NCBI GenBank assembly: GCA_009809945.1
Contig: WTPW01001265.1
Span: forward strand, 6,208-70,207
Reading direction: 5' to 3'
Source of the DNA: Gigaspora margarita
Taxonomy: Eukaryota > Glomeromycota > Glomeromycetes > Diversisporales > Gigasporaceae
DNA length: 64,000 nucleotides
The notes under the pieces are model-generated. The model had not been told where the DNA came from, ran no database searches, and worked only from the letters and a program-made list of their open reading frames with translations. Position numbers and translations under genes: made by a program. Every line of letters begins with the position of its first letter. Positions within the stretch are counted from its first letter, which is position 1. Of this stretch, positions 1 through 10,682 are shown piece by piece.

Positions 1-178
1 AAAAAAAAATAAAAAAAATAAAAAAAAATAAAAAAAATAAAAAAAATAAATAAATAAAAAAAAAACTTTTAAAAAAAATAAATAAAATAAAAATAAATAA
101 AAAAATAAAAGAAATAAAAAAAAATAAATAATTAAAAAAAAACTTTAAAAAAAAAATAAAAAAATAAAAAATAGAGAA
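1..178. repeat. A-rich low-complexity tract
   Basis: Almost only A with regularly spaced T (AAAAAAATA type motifs). No gene signal. It may be the tail side of an element whose body lies outside the window, but nothing here shows that. Confidence 0.8.
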
Positions 179-232
179 TTAAAATTACAGGTAGTAATAT
201 TACTTTATGTATATAGCGTACATTTGTACATA

Positions 233-336
233 CTAGGCTCTGCAAGTGCTAGCATGTGCTTTATTAAACATAGTGCAAAATGTGGCATAGACACTATGTT
301 TTAATAATGCACATGCCAGTTTTTGCAGAACCTTAG
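233..336. mobile_element. Small foldback MITE
   Basis: The ends are inverted copies of each other: left CTAGGCTCTGCAAGTGCTAG, right complementary to CTAAGGTTCTGCAAAAACTG. The inner part (ATTAAACATAGTG / CACTATGTTTTAAT) also pairs, so the whole element folds into one hairpin. TACATA stands on both sides and is a likely target duplication. A minimal relative with the same ends is at 49936-49977. Confidence 0.7.
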
Positions 337-1369
337 TACATACGTATGTACATGTACAAAACCTGTTCATGTAAGTTTATATGCATGAGAATTTTTTTTA
401 AAAAAATAACACCCAATAATAAGCTACCTTTGCTACTAGGAATAAATCTTCAAAAATCTATATAACCCAAAATAATTTTTTGGGCTTAAAATCGTCCAAA
501 AAAAGGTAACTAATTTTTGGGAATCTACGGTATAATTATTACTTATTTATTAGAGCTATTATCAGTTTTATGGATCAGTCTGGCTCTTAAAAACTATGGG
601 AGCTATGAATATTGAAGTCAAAACTTAAGCCATAACTCAAACTATGATAGACCCAATAGTTATTGCTAAAAATATAGCAAGAGTTATATAATAGTAGTTT
701 TGTAAAAAAAATATGACAAGAAATCAATACTTCTATCTTAATATATCATTGCACAAGAGTAAAAATTGAGGCAAGAATTTACTTATATCAAAAATGTAAC
801 TTCTGCATGATTTACAAATTGGACTTGATTTGGAATTGTAAATATTATTAAAATTATTCCACACTTGTGTAAGCGTGGAATTACATCATTATTGTGAAAT
901 CATTCCACGATTGTGGAATCATTTCCACAATTTTGAAAATAATTCCCCTGCATCACTGGCTATACCCTGGCATTGTTATTTAGGTTGAAATTCTACAATC
1001 AAGTAGAATTGTTGAATTGATAATTTTAGTAATTCTACAATTTACATGCATGCATTGCCGGATTATCAACTGATTGTAAAATTAATTCTCATACGTACGT
1101 ATATGAATTAATTCCCCTGCATCACTATTCACAACAAATACACTAGCCAAAAAAGGAATTAAGATATTAAGATGTTTTTTTTTAATAAAAATTTGTTTAA
1201 AAGTTATGTTATGGTATTTACAATAAAATCATTGCCAAAGACTATATATATAGCTCATTCATAAAAAAACATCTTGTTGCTTTTGCTTGTACCTTTATCA
1301 GATTTTGATTTACTAGACATTACTATAACAGTCAACCGATTTGTCACACTATTTATGACAGAGTTTTTT
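337..1369. other. Gene-free AT-rich stretch with short repeats
   Basis: No coding region or RNA gene is visible. Two copies of AATTCCCCTGCATCACT lie about 180 bp apart (near 940 and 1110), the first next to several ATTCCAC/GTGGAAT inverted motifs, suggesting remains of a small TIR element. A GGGAATCTACGGTA motif near 520-532 resembles the ends of the element at 51685-52207. Confidence 0.5.
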
Positions 1370-1900
1370 GTTATATATAAATTTATAAAAAAAATATATA
1401 AAATTACTATAAGCTTTGATTTCATGATGTTTCTTCCCCTACATATTAACTTAAAATTAAATTTTTCAGGAATATAGAACAAGGGGAGAAGAAAAAATTG
1501 AGCTTAAAAATCGGATTAAAATTTCGCTGTAGTAGGTTACCTAATAAGGAAAAAAAGTTCAATCAAGAAAAATGATAAATTTTAACTTTAGTACATAGAT
1601 AACCCACTTTTCTTACAAGGTAACCTACTTCTGTCGCCTAAGTAAAGTTGTTCAGAGCTTGTTTTTACATATGCTTCTCATCTTAAAATTGGTAAATATT
1701 TGTTTTTGGCGAAGTTACATTTTCGTTTTGTGCAATAACAGCGAAATTTTAATCCGATTTTTAAGCTCAATTTTTTCTTCTCCCCTTGTTCTATATTCCC
1801 GAAAAATTTAATTTTAAGTTAATATGTAGGGGAAGAAACATCATGAAATCAAAGCTTATAGTAATTTTATATGTTTTTTTTTTATAAATTTTATATGTAA
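1370..1900. repeat. Long inverted repeat (hairpin of ~530 bp)
   Basis: Left arm about 1370-1533 and right arm about 1738-1900 are near-perfect reverse complements (for example TCTTCCCCTACATATTAACT on the left reads as its complement on the right). The ~200 bp loop holds a second, smaller inverted pair (GTAGGTTACCT / AGGTAACCTAC). Open frames on both strands at 1255-1482 fall in the left arm and are chance frames. A foldback transposon is the simplest reading; I see no clear target duplication. Confidence 0.8.
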
Positions 1901-1935
1901 AAAATTTTCATGTGACATATCGGCTGACTGATAAT

Positions 1936-4231
1936 GTAAGTATAGTTTATTTTGTTAGTAAAAAATATCTACTAAATATTACTTTGTACTTTGCTTTATT
2001 CTTTCATAAACTACCAGGAAGTAAGTATAGTTTATTCATGAAATGATCTATATACATTGATCGTCAGCATAATCTCTATTAAAATGCTATTCACTTTAAC
2101 AGTTCGTGAGTATATCATTTCATAAAACTATATATGCATTTCTATGTCAAGAGAATTTCTTTTAAATATTAGTTAATTGTTCTTGTGTTTTGAATTACCA
2201 GGAAGTAAGCATATGGCTTATTAGAAAATAATATGCATGTTTATCGTCAATAGAAGCCTTTTTTAAATTTTAATTCTCTGTTCATCCACATTTAATTTAT
2301 CAGAAAGTAAGTCTGTAGTTTATTACTATCTCCTATAGAAATATCTATTAATTATACATTTCTGCTCTTTCATTTTAAATCACCAGAGAGTAATTCTATA
2401 GTTTGTTCATAAAACTACATGTACATTTTATCGCCAGGCATTTTGAAATTACAATTTCGTTTAATGTTTCCATGGTGTAACATGAAAATCAAACAACAAT
2501 TACAGTATTTTGTTTTAAATACCTTAAATTCACAATGAATTTTGGTTTATAGTAAATTTTTGAGTTTTAGTGATTTAATTTCAAATTACAATTCATCCTA
2601 AAATTAATCAAGAATTTTTTTTATGTACCATTAGAATCGTTTCTCCACTTCCGGAAACTCTCTAAAAAAATTAAACAAACCAAACTGAATATCCATTACA
2701 TTTCAATAATTTACGTGATTATAAACTACCGTATTTCGTCCTGTATAGTGACAGCCCTTGATTTATACCGGGTATGTTACTGGGTTTATTACTTGTATAT
2801 TGGGTGAAAGACCCGGTACACTATTAAACAGAAATTTATAATTGTGGCATATAAACAAATCAGTTTTATAATATAATACTTGCACAAGACCTCCCTGCAT
2901 GGTCATACAGTATACCCGAGGTATAATAAAAAAAACTGGCGAGATTGTAAGAGGTTCTGGGTACTCACCATGGCGAAATACGGCAACCAAAAATGATTTG
3001 TAGTACAAAATAATGGTTGTTTTACATTAGCTTAAGATCAAAAACAGAACTTTAAATGAAATGATGATTTAAAGCGGCCTCAATAGAAATTCACAATTAA
3101 ATATTATTTCTCTGTTCTTTTAATTTATCAGAAAGTAAGCCTGTAATTATTCATACTGTGAGATAATATATACATGTATTGCAATAAAATTTGCCATTAA
3201 ATATTATTTCTCTGCCCTTTCATTGTATTTAAATTACTAGCGAGTAAGTGTATAGTCGTTCACAAAATAATGTACATATTTTATCGTCAATTGGATCATC
3301 TTTTAAATATTAATGCTTTGTCCTTTCACTTTAAATTATCAGCCCGTAAGTATATTTTTATTTATAAATAATTTACGTGTTTTATCGTCAATATTGAAAA
3401 GTTACTTTTCTGTTTTTTTTTTTTTAAATTATCAGCGAGTATGCCTATAGTTTCATAAAATGATGTACACATTTTTATCATCAATATAATTTTCTATTAA
3501 ATGTTGTTTGATTCTTTCACTTCGAATTACCAGTTCGTAAGCACATAATTTATTCATAAATAACATGCCTATTTTATCGTTAATATAATTCTTTTTTAAT
3601 TATTAATTCTCATTGATTACCAGAATGTAAGTATATAGTTATTATAAAATAATATATCCATTTTATTATTGATAGAATTATTTATCAAAAATTGGTTTCC
3701 CGTTCTTTCACTTACTTATTAAATTATCAGAAAGTAAGTATATAATTTATTTTGTAACATGATGTACACATTTTATTGTTAATCAATTTTTATTTAAGCC
3801 CATAAATATATAATTTATTTATAGGATAATATGCATGTTATATAGTTGATAAACTTCTTCATTAAATACTACTTCTCTGTTCTTACATTTACATGCTAAA
3901 TTTCTAGTTAGTTAGTATATAGTTTATTCATAAAGTAATGTACATCTTTACTATAAAGAGTTCTCTATTAAATATTACTTTACATTCTTTCATTTTAAAT
4001 TACAGTTCAATCAGTAAGTACTGTATAAAGTTTATTCATAAAAAATAGACTTCTCTATTAATCTTCAATAGAATTCTCTATTAAATATTATTTCTCTATT
4101 CTTTCACTTATATACCAAATTTGTAGACGGTAATTATAATTTATAAAAACAATGCACACATTTTACTATTAGTAAATTCCCTTTTAAATATCATTTCTTT
4201 TCACTTTTACTTATGTATCTGATTATAGATG
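1936..4231 (+). repeat. Intron-shaped tandem array, family 1, block 1a
   Basis: A run of ~85-105 bp units. Each begins GTAAGTATATAGTTTATTCA or a close variant, has an ATAGAATTCTCTATTAAATA core and a TTCTTTCACTT pyrimidine-rich stretch, and ends TAAATTACCAG or TTATCAG. Between the AG of one unit and the GT of the next lie three bases: gaa, ttc, gaa, aaa, aga, aaa, cga, ccc, cga, ttc, aat and aaa in order where I could read them. The four units nearest 4230 are degenerate. 2441-3080 is foreign DNA, including the MITE at 2727. The units match donor, polypyrimidine and acceptor consensus of spliceosomal introns; splicing itself is inferred, not shown. Confidence 0.85.
2727..2985. mobile_element. 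MITE with TACCGTATTTCG ends
   Basis: Left end TACCGTATTTCG and right end CGAAATACGG are inverted. TA precedes the left end and CA follows the right, compatible with a decayed TA target duplication and hence a Tc1/mariner-type non-autonomous element. It interrupts the intron-shaped array. The 81-codon minus-strand frame inside it (2763-3008) has no family resemblance and is not called. Confidence 0.55.
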
Positions 4232-4346
4232 GTAAGTATTAGGGTTGGTAAAGTTTTTAGGTTCGGAACCTAAAACCCAAGTTTTAAAACCCAGTTTTTA
4301 AAAACCAGGTTTCAATTTTAAAACCTAGGTTTTTAGGTTTGATTAA

Positions 4347-5027
4347 GGGTGTTCTCAAGCACCTCAATCAATGGATCGGAGGCAAATTTTTAATTAGTCG
4401 GAAAACGAATAAATGAATCAAGGGAGTTACCATTTCGATGAGAAAATCAGTGAGATGCAGACCACCTTTTTTCTCCAAAAATTTACAATTGATAAAGGTC
4501 GCTCAAGCACTACTCTTATATTTTTTTTAATAAACAATGAATTCTCAACAAATTTATGAGCGATCCAAAAAAATTGCTATTTTATTTTTAATGTTAGAAG
4601 TTTTTAAAACAAATAGATACCTTGATACGAATGTAGTAAATACAATACATCTCTTAACATTTAACCAAACCATAATGAATACTATTATTCTATTCTTCTC
4701 TTATCTAAATTTAAAAGCTCCTCAACAAGGAAGGCCCAAACCTGATTGGTTTGGGGTAGACGTTTTCCCGTATTTAACAGATAACGAAGGCTATAACTCA
4801 TTTCGAAAACATTTTGTATACCTACGCTACTTTCGATGCAAAGTGCAACTGCATAGAAATTTTTTATTGGATTTTTTAGACGTTTTAGGTGGCATTATGA
4901 AGATCACAGAAAATAGAAAAAGAGAATGCTCAAGCATTTGATTCTATTAATATCATCATTGATTGTGATGCTTGAGCGTCATCACGATCATTATTGAATT
5001 AATTGATTGAGATGCTTGAGAACGACC
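4347..5027 (+). mobile_element. PIF/Harbinger-type element, internally deleted
   Basis: Inverted ends GGGTGTTCTCAAGCA and TGCTTGAGAACGACC are flanked by TAA on both sides, the 3 bp duplication of PIF/Harbinger elements. The motif GCTCAAGCA is repeated subterminally. It sits inside the hAT element. A second copy, in opposite orientation and sharing internal sequence, lies at 59408-59989. At 681 bp it is too short to encode a whole transposase. Confidence 0.75.
4537..4941 (+). pseudogene. Transposase-like N-terminal remnant in the PIF/Harbinger element
   Basis: A 134-residue open frame from ATG. The stretch PYLTDNEGYNSFRKHF is suggestive of the region before the DDE core of Harbinger-type transposases, where an F-R-hydrophobic-S pattern is usual; this is a weak resemblance judged by eye. 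No catalytic D or E motif can be recognised, and the frame ends inside the right subterminal repeats (RECSSI lies over GCTCAAGCA). The 59408-59989 copy carries the last ~50 codons in decayed form on the other strand, so the sequence belonged to the element and is not a host gene. It is probably not functional; a chance frame is the alternative. Confidence 0.4.
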
Positions 5028-5709
5028 TAAGTTTTATATATATATATACTATATAATATACTATATATATATTTTTATTGTATATGTATTAATATATTTT
5101 ATTGAGATAAATAGTAGTTAATATATTCATATGAATGTTGCAAAAAACACCTGCTACTAGGATTGCAAGTTATGTTTATTAACCCTTGATAATAGGTTTT
5201 CTATTTGCAATACCAATATCAATATATAGTATAATATAACAATATTTATTGCTTGAAAGATTTCAATTACATCAAGAATTGTATATTTAAATTTTTAGCA
5301 CAAATTTTATGTAAATATAATTATGCTTAAGCTTGAGGAAAATAACAAACTAGTAACAATTTATATTAAGATCAATTTTAATAAGTTAATAAGAAGTAAT
5401 TTATCACTACAAAAAAATCTAAATAATAAAACTTACTGGTACAATATAGATATGCAGGTAAGAATATAATATTTGATTTCCTCTTGAAAGGCTCTATAAT
5501 CTATAGAGCAATTTTTTTAATTTTACATATTTTAAGATGAAATTAGCTAATAAAAACAGTTAATATTAATTAAATAGAGAAATTGCTCTGTGTATTATAG
5601 AACAGTCCAAGAGAAGTTCAAAAATCATGGTTTTACTTGCGCAGACTCACTAGTTCAGAAGTAGTAGGAATTTGAAATGTCATATATTTTACTATTATGT
5701 AAAGGAAGT

Positions 5710-6280
5710 GCAGTAAATCATGTAATTATCTGGGGGTCATCCATCTATCACATCCTATATATATGTATAAACAGCCAATAATATTGAAGCAAAATCAATT
5801 ATTAGTTAAATGCAAATAGTTGCTACATAGTAAAGTCTAAATTCTACTATGTCAATCGATAATTATCGATTAAGTAAACTTGTTTGGAAGACCAAAATAC
5901 ACATACTCTGATATTTTATTAAAATTAAAGAAATTTTTATTATTTAACTTTTAATTTTTCCGTTCGTCGAATATATTTTTTTAAAAAATTTTAATTTTTC
6001 TATCAAACGTAAAAATCAAAAGTCAAATAATAAAAATTTTCTAATACTTATGAAAATTTTATAGTAAAGTGTATTTTGATCTTCTGAATAAGTTTACTTA
6101 AGCGACTTTAATCGATTTGCTAAGTAAAATTTAGACTTTACTATGTAGTGATTTTTGTCGATTGTGGTGTAGCTTATTTTCAGGTCAAAGCCGTTTTTGA
6201 GTTTTATAAAATTTGATTGGTCAACAGTCCTATCACAGGGGGTCAGGACTTATATAAACCCTAATCACATAATTTACTGC
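5710..6280. repeat. Nested inverted-repeat MITE
   Basis: Outer ends GCAGTAAATCATGTAATT and its inverted partner AATCACATAATTTACTGC enclose a second foldback (about 5820-6150) whose arms start TTGCTACATAGTAAAGTC and contain AATCGATTAAGTAAACTTG. The inner foldback recurs at 35068-35338 (split) and 51780-52112. No coding capacity is seen. Confidence 0.65.
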
Positions 6281-6517
6281 ATTTCTCTAAGATAAATGAT
6301 TAGCAAAAAAATCTGTCTGGATCTTTCTGATAAAGTAATTCATTATTATCTTTGTTTGAACTAGGTTTTGGAACCAGGTTTTGATACCTAGTTTCAAACC
6401 AAACCTGGATTGGTTTAGGTTTGAAACCTAGTTTTAAAACCTAGGTTTTTAGGTTTATAAGTAAAACCTAAAGGTTTTGAAACCTAAACCAAACCTAAAC
6501 CAACCTAACCATCCCTA

Positions 6518-7440
6518 GTAAGTATATGGATTTTTCATAAAATAGTATATACCTGATACATTTTATCATCAATAGCATTCTTTATTAAATTTAATTCTCT
6601 GCTGTTCATTTTAATTAGCACTCAAAGGACCCCGGACATATAGTACAGAGGTCATACATTACGCATTTCAGCAAAAACCCCCTGAAATTTGAGAAGCAAA
6701 AAAACAGTTTTTGGCAATTATCTTGGCATCTAGTGGTCCAATTTGAATGAACATTTTTTTAAAATGAAGCTCTCAGTGAGGCGCATCTAAGAAAAAAAGT
6801 TCATTCAATTCTGATTACTGGATCGGAAGTTATTTAAGTAAATAGATTTTGACGTTTTTAGCAAATTAGGTCAAAATTGGCCAAAATCCAGTTATGACCT
6901 ATATGAAAGATGTCCGGGGTCCTGCACTCAATAAGGCATGTAAATTAGCAGGTATAATTTGCTTATAAGTAATGTACACATTTTATTGTCAATAGAATTC
7001 TCTATTAAACATTATTTTTACTACTTAAATATCAGGATTAGCAGATCGTAAATATATCATCAATAGAATTCTGTATTAAATATTACTGCTCCATTCTTTT
7101 GCTTGCATGTTAATATATTGTGCAAATTTTACTGACAACAGAATCACTATTAAATATTCATTTTTTCGCTTAAAAATCCAGTCCAAAATGTATGGTATAT
7201 TCATAAAATAACATGCATATTTTACCTTCATGAATTCTCTATTAAATATTTTTTCTTTGTTCTTTCACTTTTAAGATAAAGCCCAAAAGTATGTAGTTTA
7301 TTTATAAAATAACGTATATAATATTGTCATTAGAATTTTCTATTAAATATTCCTTCTCTGTTCTTCCATTTTAAATTATCTTCAAATACCAGTCTGAATA
7401 CTAGTCTGAATACCAGTCCAAATACTAGTCTGCCGTATGT
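6518..7440 (+). repeat. Intron-shaped tandem array, family 1, block 1b
   Basis: Continuation of the array right of the hAT insertion: the interrupted unit resumes at GTAAGTATATGG. Units here are more degenerate (junctions near 7040, 7168, 7272). The block ends in a short run of 12-mers of the CAG-TCT-GAATAC type at 7381-7432. It is interrupted by the MITE at 6625-6923. Confidence 0.7.
6618..6930. mobile_element. MITE with AGGACCCCGGACAT ends
   Basis: Ends AGGACCCCGGACAT and ATGTCCGGGGTCCT are perfect inverted copies (body 6625-6923), and GCACTCA is found immediately outside both ends (6618-6624 and 6924-6930), a clean 7 bp duplication. The family is not certain (hAT-like with a shifted base, or another group). 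The GC-rich ends stand out against the surroundings. Confidence 0.75.
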
Positions 7441-8884
7441 ATATAATTTATACCAGAAACATAGTATAAAGTGCGAAATGTACCAGGAATATAGTACAAA
7501 GTACAAAGTGTATAGTTAACAAGCAACTTACTGTGTACGATTTCTTGAATCTTATTGGATGGTGTATTCAAATTGATCATTTGATGCTCATTGACATCAC
7601 GTGTATACTGGGCATTTGTTTAATATCATATAGAAGCATTTTTCATGTAATTCATTTTGATAAACTTGTAGCTGTGCACATTTTCTAAATTCTGGCACGA
7701 GTGTCTATACCTGTTATGCCTTGCTACCTATATGGATAGTCATGCATACTGAGCAAATCTAATGCTAAATTAGATAGTTAGTCCAGTGCTTTGGTCATTG
7801 TTTTTTTATTGGAATGATATATGATTTTAGCAGGTTCCTATGAAAATTGGTAAATAGTATATATTAAAGTAGTGCTAGGAAGGCTGTGGGCATGCAGCGT
7901 TAAGAAATAAATTGTCTTTTGTTTCATTAGCTCTATCTCCCTACCTCCATTTTAAGTAGTCCTGCAAGTATTAGTAGTGTCAGTTTGGTTGGGTGATATA
8001 TTGAATGGTTAAGGATCCATGACTGCAGTAGTAGTACAGTGCAAGGACCATCAATAGCAATTTTTGAGCTCCACAGCTGCAGTGGCAATGCAAGGACCCT
8101 TACAAGTAGATAGTTAGGCTTCGTGGATGCAGTGGTAATTCAAGGAACTTATTAGTGGATAGTTAGGCTCTGTGGTTGCAAGAGGAGTGCAAGGACCTGA
8201 AATAGATCCTGAAGGATGGTGCTCTGATTCTCTTTTTAACTATATGGATATGTTAGCTATTTTTCTTATGTTTGGGATTTTTATGTAGTAGATGGGCTTT
8301 TTACGACCTTGGAGTTTAGGGAATTTGGGGACCAAGAGGTGAGTAGAATATGTGTTTGACAAATTAGGAGAATGATTGGTACGAGTTCAAATAACTAGTC
8401 CTAGCCTAGAGACTTTGTCATAGGCATTTAAGTTTGAGCATATAATGCTAGAGCTTGCTTGGATAGCGAACCTTTCCTATATGTTTTCATAATATATTTT
8501 TTTATCATATAGCAATAAAGTTATTTCTTCTGCAATATAGCAGTTTACAGATGAATTAGAAAAACTAATGCATGATTACATACAAAATCGTAATCAGTAA
8601 TGATCATATGATTTACTGTTATCTATATTACCTGATTCAGATTTCATCCATTTTTAATTAATGCTTTTGTGGAAAACAAACATAATGAAGTATTAATAAT
8701 TGGCATGTTTAAGCTTACCAATTTTATCTATCAATATTATCTATTATATTCTATTATTTATTATATAAGCTTATAATTTAAATTTTGGGTTTCTATACTT
8801 TAACATTCTTGATTGGCAGGATCCAAAAACCTGTTCAAATTGTGGAAAAAATTGCAATATTTGATTATATTATCATTTTGTAAT
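7441..8884. repeat. Gene-free spacer with a degenerate ~50 bp tandem repeat
   Basis: No gene recognised. Between about 8010 and 8200 four copies of a ~50 bp motif lie in a row, each containing GCAGTGG..AATGCAAGGACC (starts near 8021, 8074, 8122 and 8171), two of them joined by GATAGTTAGGCT. The rest is unique AT-rich DNA. Confidence 0.5.
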
Positions 8885-10200
8885 TGATCTATGGAATAAC
8901 CAGTGTGAGTATTAAGTTCATTTTAATAACTGCATTTTAGGAGAAATATATGTACAAGGTTAATTCTGTTCACTTTAATGATTGAGTTTCAAAAAAATGT
9001 ATGTATAATTAACATAATTATTTAATTCTAGCATGAGTATGAAATTTAATTCTGTTCACTTTAACGATTTGTTTCAATGGAAAGTATGATTAACTATAAT
9101 TATTTAACTATTCAATAAATCACCATGGTAAGTATGTAGTTTATTGCGGTTTGCATATGTTTAATTTTTTTAGATTTAAATAATTGTGATTGTGATTGCA
9201 ATTACCAAAGCTAGCCAATTTATCATGAGCATCAAGCTCATGTTTATGATAAATTAACCGGCTTTAGCAATTGTGATCACAATCACAATCATTTAATAAT
9301 AAAAAAATTTATCATAGGGGTCACAGAATTATACAAACTGCAATAATTTTGGAATTGCATATCAAAAGAATCTATAATTAACCGTAATCTTTTAATTGTT
9401 CAATAAATTATCAGTGTGAGTGTGAAATCCTGTTCACTTTAACAATAATTTTCAAGAAAATGTATAATTAACTGTACTCATTAAATCGTTCATAAATTAC
9501 CAAGTAAATTACCAGGGTGAGTATGAAATTTCTGTTCACTTTAACCATTGTGTTTCAAGACAAACATGAAGCTTAATTCTGTTTACTTTAATGATTAACT
9601 GTAATCAATTAATCGTTCAATAGATTACCAAAGTAAATATAAAGTTTAATTCTGTTCACTTTAATGATCGTGTTTTAAAAGAAAGTATGATTAACCATAA
9701 TTTAAATTACTGGTATGAGTATGAAGTCTAATTCTGATCATTTTAATGATTATCTTTAAGAGATGTATTATTAACCATAATCATTTAATTGATCATTAAT
9801 TATCAGTATGAGTGTGAAGTTTTCAAAATAGTAGAAATCAGGAGAAAAATCCTTTTTGGTGTAAACCTGTGTACTATGTATCTACGTATGCCAGATTGCC
9901 TTAGCAAGTTAATTGATACTTGCATGCTTATTGTTTACTGAAAACAATTACACATCTAATATTACAAGTACTGCCAGTATATAAGTATATAGCATATGCA
10001 AAAAAAAACTTTTTTTGCCCAATTTTTACTATTTTGAAACCTGCAATAATTCTGTTCATTTTAAAGTTTGTGTTTCAAGAGTTATTAACTTTAATGATTT
10101 ATTATTTAATAAATTACTGAAATGAGTATGAAATTTAATCTGTTTCTTTAATGATTATGTATCAAGAGTGTATATGTATAATTAACCATGATGACTAGAA
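8885..10200 (+). repeat. Intron-shaped tandem array, family 2
   Basis: About nine units of ~90-120 bp: GTGAGTATGAAATTTAATTC at the start, TCTGTTCACTTTAATGAT, GTTTCAAGAGAAAGTATG, and an end of TAAATTACCAG or TTATCAG. Junctions read near 8899, 9028, 9119, 9408, 9506, 9626, 9706, 9797 and 10110. Here only one base, or none, separates AG from GTGAGT/ATGAGT, so the spacing rule differs from family 1. A hairpin MITE lies inside at 9179-9297. Confidence 0.7.
9179..9297. mobile_element. Hairpin MITE (GCTAGCCAATTTATCATGA type)
   Basis: A 119 bp palindrome with arms AAATAATTGTGATTGTGATT outside and AAAGCTAGCCAATTTATCAT inside. A second copy of the inner part is at 46463-46552, so this is a dispersed family. 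Confidence 0.7.
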
Positions 10201-10682
10201 TGGCAAGTAAGTTCTGTTACAGAAATTCTTATAAAAAATAATTTCTATTAAACTTTATCACTTCCACAATGTAAGCAAATACCAAGTGCATAATATTAAA
10301 AAATTTTTCACGTTCGAAGGCACGGACCAAATGCAAGCATATACAGTAGTAAATCCTAACAATTTGATACACAAAAATTATATAGCTCACTGCATTTGCC
10401 GATTCGTTTCTTGTTAAGATTTTAACCAATTTTAACTTTCTTATGATAAAGCAAATTAAAATTTTTTCAACATAAGAAAAATAAAACTGATTCAGAACTT
10501 ATCCCATAATTTCTTCAAACCATGTAAAATCTTAAAAATGCTCGAATCATCTAATCGAGCTTACTCAAATTTACGTTCCTGGTTTCGCGTGACAGTGTCG
10601 CGCAGCTACCTTATTCATAATTATATATGTATTTGTTGCTAAAAGATTTTCTTACAAAATTAACCTCTTTCTTTTTTCGTTG
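10201..10682. other. Gene-free stretch
   Basis: No gene seen. A CpG-rich motif near 10576-10612 (GTTTCGCGTGACAGTGTCGC) is the less decayed counterpart of a sequence near 37646-37676; otherwise the DNA is unique AT-rich sequence. Small frames at 10229-10429 have no family features. Confidence 0.5.

Larger units (their letters stand above)
4232..6525. mobile_element. hAT-type element with 8 bp target duplication
   Basis: The body is 4240-6517, flanked on both sides by the same 8 bp, GTAAGTAT. Ends are TAGGGTTGG and CCATCCCTA (complement TAGGGATGG). A TAGGG start with an 8 bp duplication is typical of the hAT superfamily. Subterminal DNA on both sides is dense in AACCTAGGTTT / AAACCTAGGTTTT motifs. 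No hAT transposase is present, so it is non-autonomous. The duplicated target is the donor-like start of an array unit. A PIF/Harbinger remnant and a foldback are nested inside. Confidence 0.8.

Noticed and set aside
1255-1482. Frames on both strands of 67-75 codons
   Set aside because: They lie in one arm of a long hairpin and share no protein features.
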